From Heterotrichella gracilis (Eukaryota > Sar > Xanthophyceae > Tribonematales > Xanthonemataceae), in contig JAULBX010027230.1 in NCBI GenBank assembly GCA_032358255.1, positions 1 through 39,567 on the forward strand: a stretch of DNA of 39,567 nucleotides. Reading direction: 5' to 3'. The notes under the pieces were generated by a model. That model was not told the origin of the DNA, did no database searches, and saw only the letters and a list, made by a program, of their open reading frames with translations. Below are positions 10,301-19,256 of the stretch, in pieces. Within the stretch, counting starts at the first letter, position 1. Every line of letters starts with the position of its first letter. Made by a program: the position numbers and the translations under genes.

Positions 10301-13199
10301 GTAATGCCTGGAGGGGATACCTGGAGAGGGGTTTGTAGTGCCTGGAGGGGAAACCTGGGTTAGGGTTTGTAGTGCCTGGAGGGCAAACCTAGGTTGGGGT
10401 TTGTAGTGCCAAGGGGAATCCTGGGTTGGGGTTTATAGTGCAGAAGCACAAGCTGCTTGGTGCCTTTAGGGGGTGGGGAGGGGTGGTAAAGGCAGAGAGT
10501 GGGCTGCAGGAAAACCTCCATCATGGTTTCTTACCCATGCTGGATATATGTGCACATGTTTAATGGTTAATTAAGCCCAGAAGAACAGACCTGCACCCCA
10601 CACCCCCAAAAAGGGCTTGTCAGTTCCCCCTACCTGCGAATGCAAAGCACGCCCCCTTGCCATCCTGGCTGTAGAAGTACACCGCCTCGCTGCGCCCCAC
10701 CACCGCCTCACCCCCAGGGCTGCACGTCATGCATCGGGGGGAGCAACCCGCCTTGTCGAGCTGGGTCTGCAAAGTGGAGGGGGTGCAGGGGTTAATACTA
10801 AGATTTCAAAGTGTAGGACCAGCTATCGTGGTCAATGAGCAAGGACTCGAATAAATGCCACTGGGTGACTGGGGAGTTGACAAAAAAATGGGTAATTGTG
10901 CTATACTAAAATTGTGTTCAACAATCCATAGGACTATGGGTGACTTCCAAAATCCCGCGCCTGTTGGTGGGTTCTGCGTAGGGTTTGTGTAGTGCCCATG
11001 TAGGGTTTCCGCTTTCGCACCTTTTGGTTGGTTTTTGTGTCCAATAGCACCACCTGGTCTCGCGTGGCTGCAAAGAGGGTGTGGGTTCGATCCCCGCCGG
11101 AGCATAGCGCCGCCACTGGTGACGGGTGCGCGGCATCGGTGTTGAGCGACACAGTGGCCCGCGTGAAGCGGTCCTTGACTGCAGGCAGAGGGTGAATCTT
11201 GAAGTCAAGATCATAAGTCAAGACCCTAGATCAAAACCCTAAACTGTGTTGAGCGACACAGTGGCATGGGTGAAGCAGTCCTTGACAGCAGGCAGAGGGT
11301 AGTTTTTTATCATGGACCAAAACCCTAAACCAAGACCCTGAAGTGTGTTGAGCCATACAGTGGCGCGGGTGAAGCGACCCTTGACTGCAAGCAGAGGATA
11401 GCCAGCTGCACCACTTTTCCATGTTGCATGCATAACAGTAATCACCTTTGCACAGTCCCTGATCGGTGGAGATTTGATTTTCTATACATACCGTATTGTA
11501 ATACATCCATGAGCAAGCAGGTAGTTGCGCAGTCACTGGCACAGTGGCAAACATTGATTCGACTTGAACCCTGAACACAAACCCCGCAACAGTTGTTGCA
11601 TTCCAAATGCGTGGTTGGGTGCCGTCCCAGAAAGCAGACACCCAACTCTCAGCAAATGCATTTGTGTGCAAAAAGTCCCATCGTGGCAAAGCTGGTAGAT
11701 ATTCCGCATGCATACTTTAATTGTGCAGTCAATTTCCTTGTCATTGCTGTAATGTTGAGGATCCCGGGTCATGTTGGTGGCCTTGCCTCACATGCAGTAT
11801 CCTACCATGACGCAAAAGATGTCCAGCCCCTGCTTAGTTGAAGGAATGCATTTGCTGCGATCCTTGGACAGGCAGGGGCTGCACATGGATTGTGGCATGG
11901 TGGGGTACTGTTTGAAATCCAATACCAGCGACATGACCTAGAATGCTCACACCACCTCACTGACAAGGAGATGACCACTGCACATGTAGAGTATGCTGGG
12001 TGCAAATGACCTAAAATGAAGGGTTGGGTAGTTGCTACCAGGCTGCCCACTGGTAGAGACAAACTCACTGAAAACTGGCAAAAGGACCTAAACCCTGAAA
12101 ACCCTAAATGGGGTATGCAGTCCAGCAAGCGGAAGGGTTGCATGCATGCTTGGTGTGGCAGCCAGAGAGGGTGACTCCATTAGGTGACGTACAGATGTCT
12201 CCACGGACGATGGGTATCGCCCCGGTAGACAGCCCCACTGTGGGCCAATCGGTGGTGACCAGCGTGCACTAGTTGCATTAAGGGGCATAGTTGCTTTATG
12301 GGTGATATGATACAGGGTTTAGGTTTCATGAATGGTTGATATGGGTGGGCAACATGGGTGGTCAGACAAGGGGACAAGAAGGGAGCAATTTATCAGGAGA
12401 CGCACAGATGTCTCCACGGATGATGGCCACCGCTCCGGTAGACAGCCCCACCGCCACGCTCACTGTGGGCCAATCTGAGGTAACCAGCGTGCATGCTGTG
12501 ATGGCTGCCTCTGGGAGCTTGGTGGTGAAGAGCCTGGAGGTGCGGATGCACTGCGGGTGGCCCGAGGTGCGGTGGCCCAGGGGGTCCCAGGACTTGATGG
12601 TGGCGCTGCCTGCACCCCCCTCCTCGTCACCGATAGTCACCAGCAGGTCCTGTGAAGGGTAGGGTGTGGAGGGCTTCCATGAAGGGTTTTGTGAGAGGTG
12701 GGGTGGGTTTGGAGGAGCGGTATGTTATGGACGTGGGTGTGGGGGGGCAGTGGCATGGCGCGCGGGAGAGCCACGGCGGGAGGTACACGGGGTTTGGGTG
12801 TCCCACTCAGCAGAGATGGAAAATGATGCTGCAGCATGTAGATGGTGGTCCTCCGGCGTTGCGGCATTGTGCTGTGTGTCGCATTGGGTTGCATGCTACA
12901 GCAGGAGTAACAATGCATGCATATGCAACAGGCACTATAGGGTAGATCCCGACGCGACTGAGCATGCTGTCCAGGTAGAAGCTTACCTTGACAAAGTACA
13001 CCACGTGCACTTGCTTCTGATGCGCTTGGAACGTGGCTGACAGCGAGAAATCCCTCGCAATCAGCAGCACCTGGCCATCGGAGCACCCGCATGCCAGTTT
13101 CTGTGCAGCGCTGTCGCACGCGGTGACTGCAGCTGGCAAGGGGGGGAACTGGGGCGTTTCTTTTGTGAAGAAACTAAACTTCTTCCAGCTCAGGCTCAT
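4337..13199 (-). CDS. VPS11: VPS11, core subunit of HOPS/CORVET vacuolar tethering complexes
   Basis: Fifteen exons join in phase to 917 residues (plant VPS11 is about 930): 12987-13199, 12406-12649, 11021-11178, 10634-10766, 9889-10187, 9289-9483, 8558-8701, 8151-8327, 7618-7748, 6931-7190, 6485-6600, 6033-6173, 5220-5447, 4777-4971 and 4337-4456. The N-terminal part is the beta-propeller (GRSEAVYFYSQDGKGA). The middle is a helical solenoid (DHTTLLLNCYSKLKDVDKL, RLGDGSKGGDPQLW, VVLQTLAKNPNLKL). A C-terminal RING follows (VPAVHFLCGHSF, CPLCAPE), then the family's end motif SSADGFNVIAEFFGKGI. VPS11 scaffolds HOPS/CORVET for membrane fusion at the vacuole and endosomes. The RING has lost three of eight zinc ligands. 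Many introns contain copies of the adjacent exon edges. The start at 13199 gives the family-like MSLSWKKFSFF. Confidence 0.95.
4468..4495. repeat. Telomere-type TTTAGGG-like run in VPS11 last intron
   Basis: The run reads AGGGTTTAGG followed by two more TTTAGGG-like units and starts about 12 bases upstream of the last exon's acceptor. It is one of many such runs in this window, nearly all of them in introns. Confidence 0.8.
5374..5532. repeat. Copy of VPS11 exon-13 segment in the adjacent intron
   Basis: The exon segment at 5374-5417 (TAGGGTTTGGAGCACC ... GGGAGCAGGTT) has a degenerate copy at 5491-5532 in the neighbouring intron. Between them are several TTTAGGG-like units (about 5456-5500). 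Confidence 0.7.
5656..5679. repeat. 24-nt T homopolymer in a VPS11 intron
   Basis: An uninterrupted run of 24 T on the plus strand (A on the sense strand of VPS11). It could be a retroposed poly(A) or simple slippage; no flanking element is recognised. Confidence 0.9.
5985..6033. repeat. CCACCCA-type microsatellite at a VPS11 donor
   Basis: Repeats of CCACCCA run up to the donor site of exon 12 (6033). On the sense strand this makes a G-rich tract directly after the GT. Confidence 0.8.
6149..6345. repeat. Three copies of the VPS11 exon-12 acceptor edge
   Basis: The exon start and acceptor at about 6149-6216 recur at about 6232-6311 and, partly, at 6319-6345. Spacings are 83 and 71 bases. 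Shared pieces are CATGGTC.CCC, TACACC and AAATGTGG. Only the first copy belongs to the exon that fits VPS11. Confidence 0.75.
6732..6795. repeat. Degenerate copy of the VPS11 exon-11 start
   Basis: The stretch resembles exon 11 and its acceptor (about 6548-6610). Shared pieces are TGCATGCG.CACACA, GGGAGTC and TGAGGAGGG. It is shorter and more diverged than the other copies. Confidence 0.5.
7166..7450. repeat. Four copies of the VPS11 exon-10 acceptor edge with TTTAGGG links
   Basis: The exon edge at 7166-7200 recurs starting at 7238, 7329 and 7407 (spacings 72, 91 and 78). Each copy has GCACAG.AGCA, a G-rich patch, GGCCTGC and then an AAGGGTTT-type run. The links at 7203-7223, 7277-7322 and 7366-7402 are built mainly of TTTAGGG-like units. 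Confidence 0.85.
7689..7890. repeat. 98-bp tandem copy of the VPS11 exon-9 start
   Basis: The exon 9 start plus acceptor (7689-7787) is followed by a direct copy at about 7788-7885, offset by 98 bases. Both end in GTCTGGATAGGGTGCAC. In the VPS11 reading direction the copy encodes a peptide like the exon's (VDQLLEATTALRMQLCV against VDQLPEATTALLMQLCV). Confidence 0.85.
9065..9138 (-). repeat. Exon-like copy of the end of VPS11 exon 6
   Basis: This intronic stretch copies the last roughly 24 codons of exon 6 with its donor (exon edge at 9289, copy offset 221 bases). It keeps the frame (QRFLDAQRIGALTGYL...) and a good GTGGGC donor. Nearly all differences from the exon are synonymous. It could be an alternative exon, but I see only a weak acceptor (CTAG at about 9156). 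Confidence 0.75.
9776..9945. repeat. Copy of the VPS11 exon-5 donor edge
   Basis: The exon end at 9889-9930 (CTCTGCCAGGGTGAGCGCGA) recurs at 9776-9826 with an offset of 108 bases. The copy degrades after GATACTGTACA into an AT-rich stretch. Confidence 0.8.
10165..10470. repeat. Exon-5 acceptor copies plus a roughly 40-bp minisatellite
   Basis: The exon start (CACTGCACCAGCTGCTTGG) recurs near 10252 and partly near 10444. Between and around them runs a minisatellite of about 40 bases with CCTGGAGGGGAAACCTGGGT and TAGGGTTTGTAGTGCC, in six or so diverged units from 10190 to 10440. Confidence 0.85.
11139..11402. repeat. Three copies of the VPS11 exon-3 acceptor edge
   Basis: Copies start at 11139 (the real exon edge), 11246 and 11345 (spacings 107 and 99). 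All hold GTGTTGAGC, ACAGTGGC and GGCAGAGG-like pieces. The separators hold AAAACCCTAAAC. On the minus strand the copies would read KDCFTHATVSLN and KGRFTRATVWLN against the exon's KDRFTRATVSLN. Confidence 0.9.
12177..12490. repeat. Copy of the VPS11 exon-2 donor edge
   Basis: The exon end and donor at about 12395-12490 (CAGATGTCTCCACGGATGAT, GGTAGACAGCCCC, GTGGGCCAATC, ACCAGCGTGCA) recur at about 12183-12275, offset 213 bases. The copy has lost a few bases and its frame. Confidence 0.85.
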
Positions 13200-13747
13200 G
13201 GTGATTGCCCGGTGACCCAAGTCACGGAGGACATGCCATTCGACAAGCTTGTGGCAAGTGGGTTGGCAAAGGGCGAGGGGAACAGCCCATCACGCGATGT
13301 CTTCCAGTTTGTGGTAGCGAGCAGAAGGTATATCTACGACTGGGTTCCAAAGGGGTATCAGAGATATGACTCCATGCCAGGCACGGATGCATGCATGCAT
13401 GTGGCAGATGTTGCTTAGCAAGTCTTTTATGCCCAAACACGTGAGGCATAAACGCTCAGATATGTCGTGCACTCGTTTCAGACGAATATAACACAAGACG
13501 CACCGAACAATCTCAACTAAAACCAAAGTGCTTTCGGCTTTTCCGGAACTTCTGCTGATCAGCCCTTGTTTGGGCGAATTGCAGGTGGAAGGGTGCTTTT
13601 GCCAGTGGTGTATGTGTGCATACGGGCAGGGGCCAAGCCACTCCTGCAAGACTTGAAGAGCAAAACGCCAAGGAGGTTGATATTCGTAATATTGGTGGAG
13701 CCTTGAAGGACAAGAACTCAGCTGGTTGGGAGCCCGCCAGTCACACG
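13200..13747. other. Divergent region between VPS11 and the double-NAP gene
   Basis: This should hold the promoters of both genes and possibly a further 5' exon of the NAP gene. A plus frame from about 13616 to 13792 is open upstream of the chosen ATG (with EEQNAKEVDIRNIGGALKDK) but has no in-frame ATG, so an upstream coding exon is possible. I see no TATA box that decides the matter. Confidence 0.45.
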
Positions 13748-16700
13748 ATGCAAGCGCCTCAGGCTACTCTGAAGCAGCTGGAAGCCATAGAGGTGAACCT
13801 GGCACTGTGTTTGCAAAACATATTCATAGTTTAATCCTTGAACGGGAGCTTGCACCTGCCCGCACCCTTTTACAGGATCATATTGCATGCTATTCACACT
13901 GCCAATGCCATCTCAGGGAGAGGTGGAGAAGATCCTGCAGCAGAGGAACAACGACCTTGACAAGCTGCAGCAGGAGTATGAGAAAGAAACAAAGCCGTAC
14001 ACCGAAGTCAGGTAAACCAGCGGGCTCTTTCTTGCGCCACAGAAGTGGCTTGCCCAGAATCTGACCGCAATCCAGTGACCTCACAATGTTTTACCTCAAA
14101 GGCTGTTGTCTGAATTACGTAAGCTGTTGTTCAGCTCAGCAGGTGCACACCCCTTCACGGTTGCTCATTGGTGACCTTGTGCTGTGCAGATCTGCCATCG
14201 TCAGCGGCAAACTCGAGCCTGAAGGCGTCAAGCTGGATAGCCTGGACACCAGCTCCATCCCACCTGCAGATGCTAGCGAAACAACAACCTCACGGCCGAA
14301 AGGCGTGCCCTGCTTCTGGCTGACAGCCCTCTGCAACCAGGTAGGTATCGCTTGCACCACCCTCCCCGTTCAACGCGTAAACCTATGCACTGCATTAAAA
14401 AGACGGGCACCGGACTGGGTGCAAGGGGCGTAAGGTGTGAGGGTGCAAGGGGCGTTAAACGTGTCGGTGAACACAGTGTGGCATGGTGTCGGGGCACGAT
14501 TGGACCGAGCGGGCGGTGGGAATGGGTACTGGCAACTACTAAAGCAACCCATGTTCTTTTTTTTCGGCAGGACACCGTTGCAGAGCACATCACAAAGAAG
14601 GACAAGCAGGCACTGGAGTACCTGCAAGACATCCGGCTGGCTGGAAAGGGCAGCGTGGAGTTTGTGTTTGCACCCAACTCCTACTTCTCAAACAGCGTGC
14701 TCAAGAGGAGCATCGCGCTGGATGAGGCGGCGCCAGAGGGGGTGCGGGATGAGGGGACGAGCATAAAATGGAAGGCGGGGATGAACCTGACTGTGAGGGA
14801 GGTGGTGAAGAAGGGGGGAGGCGGCAAGAAGGTGTGTGTGCACCTGGCTGCTTGAAACCCTATACCCTACACCCCTACCTGTTGGAGCCAGGCTAGGGTT
14901 CCAGTATATTTGTGGCAGGTTTTTTCTTAGCCACAGGCACTCGTGAGCTCCATTCAGTCCGCCCATTGTATCGGCTCCATTGCATTGCAACAGCTTTGGA
15001 ATGCTCTGCACCTTATCTGTCTCCAAATCTCATCCTGATATTTCAATTACCATTGAATCACGACAGGGGAAGAAGAAACCATCAGCGCAACCCGGGGAGG
15101 TCCAGAGGCGCCTCAAGCCCTGCCCCTCCTTCTTCCGATTCTTCGCCAAAGCACGCCTGGACCGCGCACCCGCCTACGACCCGGCGGCCGCGGAAAATGC
15201 CGCGGATTCCGACGATGATGATGATGAGGGGCTCACTGAGCAGGAGACCAAGCTGCTGCAGAAATTGGAGCGAGATCTGGAAATCCTGGGGTACATTGTG
15301 AATGCCGTGGTGCCCAACGCAATTGCGCTCTTTTTGAGCGGGCCCCTGCAGGTGCGTTAGGAACCCTAAGCCAGGATACTGGGCTTTCTGTATTGGGCGC
15401 TCCGTGGGTGTTGTAACAATAACATTGGCGTACCGATTGAAGTCGCGCATGATGGTGTTGGCCATGCAATGCCAGTGCTGCTGTGCATCCCCGCCAAAGG
15501 GTGTACAGGAACTGTGCTGGCATGCTATATACCATTGTGTGCACCATGCACATTATATGTCCAGGCATGCTATATACCAGTGCTGATACGGGCACAGCCC
15601 ACCATCTGGTATCCAGCACCTCATTGCGCTGATACGTGTGCCATGTGGGTGTGCAGGGGGCGTCAGGGGAGGACGAGGACAGCGAAGGATACCAGATGGT
15701 GGGCTCCGGCACTCCCGACACCCCCCATGGTGCGGTGCAGCGGCGGGTGGCGGTGCTTCGCCTCATCCAGGTACCCTAAACCCTAAATATGAAGTTCACC
15801 TCATCTTAAGTACCCTAGACCTTACACCCTAAACAAGGTTCTTTGCCTCATCAGGTAGGGACACATAGGGAACGACCAGCTCCAGGGACAAGCGCCCTCT
15901 CACTCTGTTTCTTCCCTGCCCTTTCGGCTGACTCTTGTGGTGCCTGTTCCCCTTGCCTTGATCACCCTGGTCAGGAGTCCGGGTTTAGGGTTAAGGGTTT
16001 CCTGTGTGTTCCATGTGGACTGTCACCTTTGGGCATGTTCCTTCTATCTTGCTGTCTACCTATCCCTCGTACTTCAGAGATCTCCATGTACGGATAGCCT
16101 CAACTCAGGGATTTGCGCCTCAGGCACGGGTGGAGGCCGCTCGCACACGGTTGGATGAGGGCCGCCTCGCATGCCTGCGGGCAGCGGATGACCAGCTTGA
16201 GGTTGTGATGCAGCGGCGACGGGGGGTGCTGGTGGAGAATGGTAGGTGGAAGTGGGAGGGGAGGAAAATGCTTTCGTATGTGGGGGGATTAAGATAAACT
16301 AGTCCTCCCGGTGTTATAAAGATGGTTTTGAAGAGTACGCCTTGGATGTTCTTATTACTTTCCTGCCAGCACCTCCACTGCTCCCCACAGTACCACCACT
16401 CCCTCCACCACTACATTTTTCCCTCCGAGGGACGGTTTCCCTGACTGACTTGACTTGGGGGCTATGCGTAGTTGCTATGCCGCCTTATTTACGCCTTTGG
16501 CGTCTGTTTTCTTTTCTTTCCTTTTCTTTACTATCTGCACCATGCAGGTTTTGGTGCTAGCTAAAAGGGGTTACATCTATTTTACAGTCAGATTATGTCC
16601 TGCTGGGTGTGCCCCGCTTCAGGCTGTAGGCGCTCAAGATCTACTACTTTTGTCATCGTTTTATTATAATTCCTGTATGATAAGTTGCTGTTTTCTTTAC

Positions 16701-18561
16701 TCATTTATCACTGTAGAGGACTAGTCTGCACGCAAGCTGTCAATGCCCCGCTTCTGGCTCAGGTGCTCAAGTCAATATATGTCGCCATCATTTCATTATT
16801 ATGAGGATGTATTTTACCTTCCATTCATCTCCCGCAGGCGAGCTGTCAGTGCCCAGGTTCTGGCTGAAGGCGCTCAAGTGCTGCGACGCCTGCCTGGAGG
16901 CGGTGCACATGCGTGACGAGAGGGCACTGGCACAGCTGGAGGACGTGCGGGTCAGGCGGGAGTGGGGGGAGGATGGGGACTGCGCCCTGACGGGTGCGTA
17001 ACTAATAGTGAGACTTAAATAAGAAAATATAAAATATAGCCAACAAACAGAAATACAAAAAGAGTAAACTGGAAAAGTAAAGATGGCAACTGCGCCGTGA
17101 CGGGTGCGTGTGGGGAATGGGCGTTGAGCAGTGGTGGTAGAGGTGGTGTTCTGGGGTTGTGTGCTGGTTGTGGGGGCAGAAATAGCCAGGGCAAGCGTAA
17201 TGCTGCGATGATTGCCTTCTTCTGGATTTATTTTCTACCATGTGAGGTGTCATAGATGTTGGGCACGTAATGTACTTAAGTCTCCTTGGATTTATGCGCC
17301 TCATGCATTACGCGTGCGTCTAGCCTCGCGCATTACCATCCGTCTCTGCCATTGAACTCCTCCTCACACTGGCCTGCAGTTTCCTACCACTTCCTCCCCA
17401 ACCCACTCTTCTCAAACGCCACCCTGGCAAAGACCTACCACTTCCGCCCATCCGCCGTTTCCGGGGACTGGTACGCTCAGTGTGTGGACACAAGCGGGGT
17501 GAGTGATATTCAATGGAAGGAGGGGGCGGACCTGCGCTACAAGGTGGCCACAGGGGGCAGGAAAAGGGCGGCAGCAAGCTTCTTCTGGCTGTTCCAACAA
17601 GGTGGGTGAATCAAACAAAATAGTTAACCCTAAACCCTAAATCTGTAAATGCGTCTCACCTGTACCAATGCACCCCTAAACCCTTATGAGGTAGTCTTAT
17701 CCGCATGGGTGCAGACAGGCTTTGGGCTCGTGCTGGCTACTGCTGGTATCCACAGACTGTTAAATGGTGCGCTTCATTTGAAAGGTACATCTAGTGCCAG
17801 GCACACGCAGCCCCCCCTTGGTTGATAATCTGTATCTGTTCTCACTTAAATACATGCCAGCAGCGGTGCATTTGTGCTGACAACCCCTCACCACATGGCA
17901 CAGGGGGCGCGCGTCACGCTTTCAACATTGTGGGCGAGGGGCGGGAGGCGGCGGCTGAGGCGCAGGCACGTGAGGCTGAGATGGTGCGCGAGGTGGCGCA
18001 GCAGGTGGCCACCCAGCCGCTGCACCTGTACCGCCAGATGGTGGAGCTGGGGGGGGACGATGAGGAGGCAGAGGAGGAGGAGGTGGGTGTGGTGGTGGGG
18101 GAGGGTGGGGGAGGGGTATAATGACATGGGTATGGGGGACCAAACATGAGGCCTTTCAAAGAGGGGAGAAACCCCACAGTGCTTGAAAACATACTTGCTC
18201 ACCAGCTTTTTAAATCGAAGCTCGTTTTGCATGGAAATTGATTAAAATGAAGTACATCTTAGATTGAATTTCCCCGCATCTGCAGGACGAGGACAGCGAT
18301 CCAGAGGCGGAGTTTGAGCGGGACGTGGACCAGCTGCAGGCAGAGGAGACCGCCTTGCGGGGCGCCTCGGCTGCCCCACGGGGAGCCAAAAAGGCCCGGC
18401 GCTGGTCCCTGCGCTGCAACGGCGCCACCGTGCTGCTGGTCATCCTTGCGCTGGTCATCTGTGCGCAGCTGTTCATGTTCTTTGAGGAGGTGGCGTTCTT
18501 CAGCAGGTACCGGCCGCGCCAGGTGGCGGAGCCTCAGCAGGAGTACTATGAGGACTACTGA
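13748..18561 (+). CDS. Protein with two NAP domains and a C-terminal membrane segment
   Basis: Exons 13748-13792, 13917-14011, 14190-14340, 14571-14831, 15067-15351, 15657-15770, 16124-16241, 16838-16993, 17380-17601, 17904-18082 and 18286-18561 join in phase to about 633 residues. NAP proteins bind histones and help assemble nucleosomes. The first domain has GVPCFWLTAL, a long coiled coil before it (KILQQRNNDLDKLQQEYEKE), IKWKAGMNLTV, SFFRFF and ILGYIVNAVVPNAIALF, the NAP1 core. An acidic linker (GEDEDSEGY) follows. A second, more diverged domain then has VQRRVAVLRLIQ, VPRFWLKALK, LFSNATLAKTYHF, SDIQWKEGADL and FFWLF. Near the C terminus lie an acidic stretch and one hydrophobic segment (ATVLLVILALVICAQLFMFF). 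The start is uncertain; 13748 is the first in-frame ATG. Two genes are possible instead: the first would end at a TAG at 15358 and the second start at 15696. Confidence 0.8.
15757..15870. repeat. Three copies of the NAP exon-6 donor edge with CCCTAAA
   Basis: The exon end CGCCTCATCCAGGTACCCTA recurs in weaker form near 15798 (CACCTCATCTTAAGTACCCT) and 15846 (TGCCTCATCAGGTAGG). The spacers contain CCCTAAACCCTAAA and ACACCCTAAAC. Confidence 0.7.
16605..16880. repeat. Three copies of the NAP exon-8 acceptor edge
   Basis: The exon start (CTGTCAGTGCCCAGGTTCTG, then GGCGCTCAAG) is preceded by copies near 16738 (CTGTCAATGCCCCGCTTCTG) and 16605 (GTGCCCCGCTTCAGG). Spacings are 106 and about 134 bases. 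The nearest copy still reads LSMPRFWL in one frame. Confidence 0.8.
16973..17113. repeat. Copy of the NAP exon-8 donor edge
   Basis: The exon end and donor at 16979-17000 (TGCGCCCTGACGGGTGCGT) recur at 17091-17110 (TGCGCCGTGACGGGTGCGT), 110 bases further on, with the donor intact. Confidence 0.85.
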
Positions 18562-19256
18562 GGGGGGATGCTTATGATGACTGCTGGGGGTTGGGGAGGG
18601 GGGCGGGGCACTGCCAGGGCATTTGAGAAAAGACAAAGCCATATTATTGAGGTCCAGAAAATAAAGAATGATTGGCTTGACGCTGTGGACCATGGTGGAT
18701 TGTGGGTCATTCCAAGAATACAAGGAAAGAAAATGAACGCATTATGTTTTGAAATGACAGAAAGTTCTGCATTAACATTCACTGTCTTAGTTGTATGCAT
18801 ATACATGGCCACGGCATGACAGTGGTATTGACTAAACGTATGGAATTCTGTCAGTTACATCAAATGTAAATCCCACGTCATTCCTGGACTCCTCCGAGGG
18901 AAAGGTCAGCTAAAGGACATATCAACGCCTCTGGCGTTTGCTTGCGCTTCATTTCTTGTCAGTAAGTAAGGGAACGCTCACAGCTGCCTGCAGGGACAAG
19001 CCAGCTGGCCAATCCTGCAGGACCTGGTACAGCACACCGGGTCAACGCCGTGTGCTCCACCTGGCCAGACACCAGATGACAAGTGCTCATTATCCATTGC
19101 AAGAGCCCCTGGTGGTCCCGGACACTGGCAGCGTGCATCATTTTGAAAATCTGACAGCATCTCTCTGACAGCTTTAAAACTACCGGCGCCATTTGTCACA
19201 GATCCGTAATATACCTCGCAGTGTCTCCCAGCAGCATGCTATGCTAAATGGTGTTA
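18562..19256. other. Convergent intergenic region, NAP and PrmA 3' ends
   Basis: No coding frame is supported here. It should hold the 3' UTRs of the double-NAP gene (+) and the PrmA gene (-). A TGTAA lies at 18865-18869 on the plus strand. Confidence 0.6.
18865..18869 (+). terminator. Candidate TGTAA polyadenylation signal for the NAP gene
   Basis: TGTAA lies about 300 bases after the stop at 18561. Use is inferred from position only. Confidence 0.4.

Noticed and set aside
11078..11105. tRNA T-arm-like text (GTGGGTTCGATCCCCGCC)
   Set aside because: No matching acceptor stem, D arm or anticodon arm lies upstream at the right distance, and the stretch codes for a well-fitting part of VPS11 exon 3.
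13212..13418. Plus-strand frame upstream of the NAP gene (PFDKLVASGLAKGE)
   Set aside because: No donor joins it in phase to the first NAP exon and the text does not resemble NAP N termini. It could be 5' UTR.
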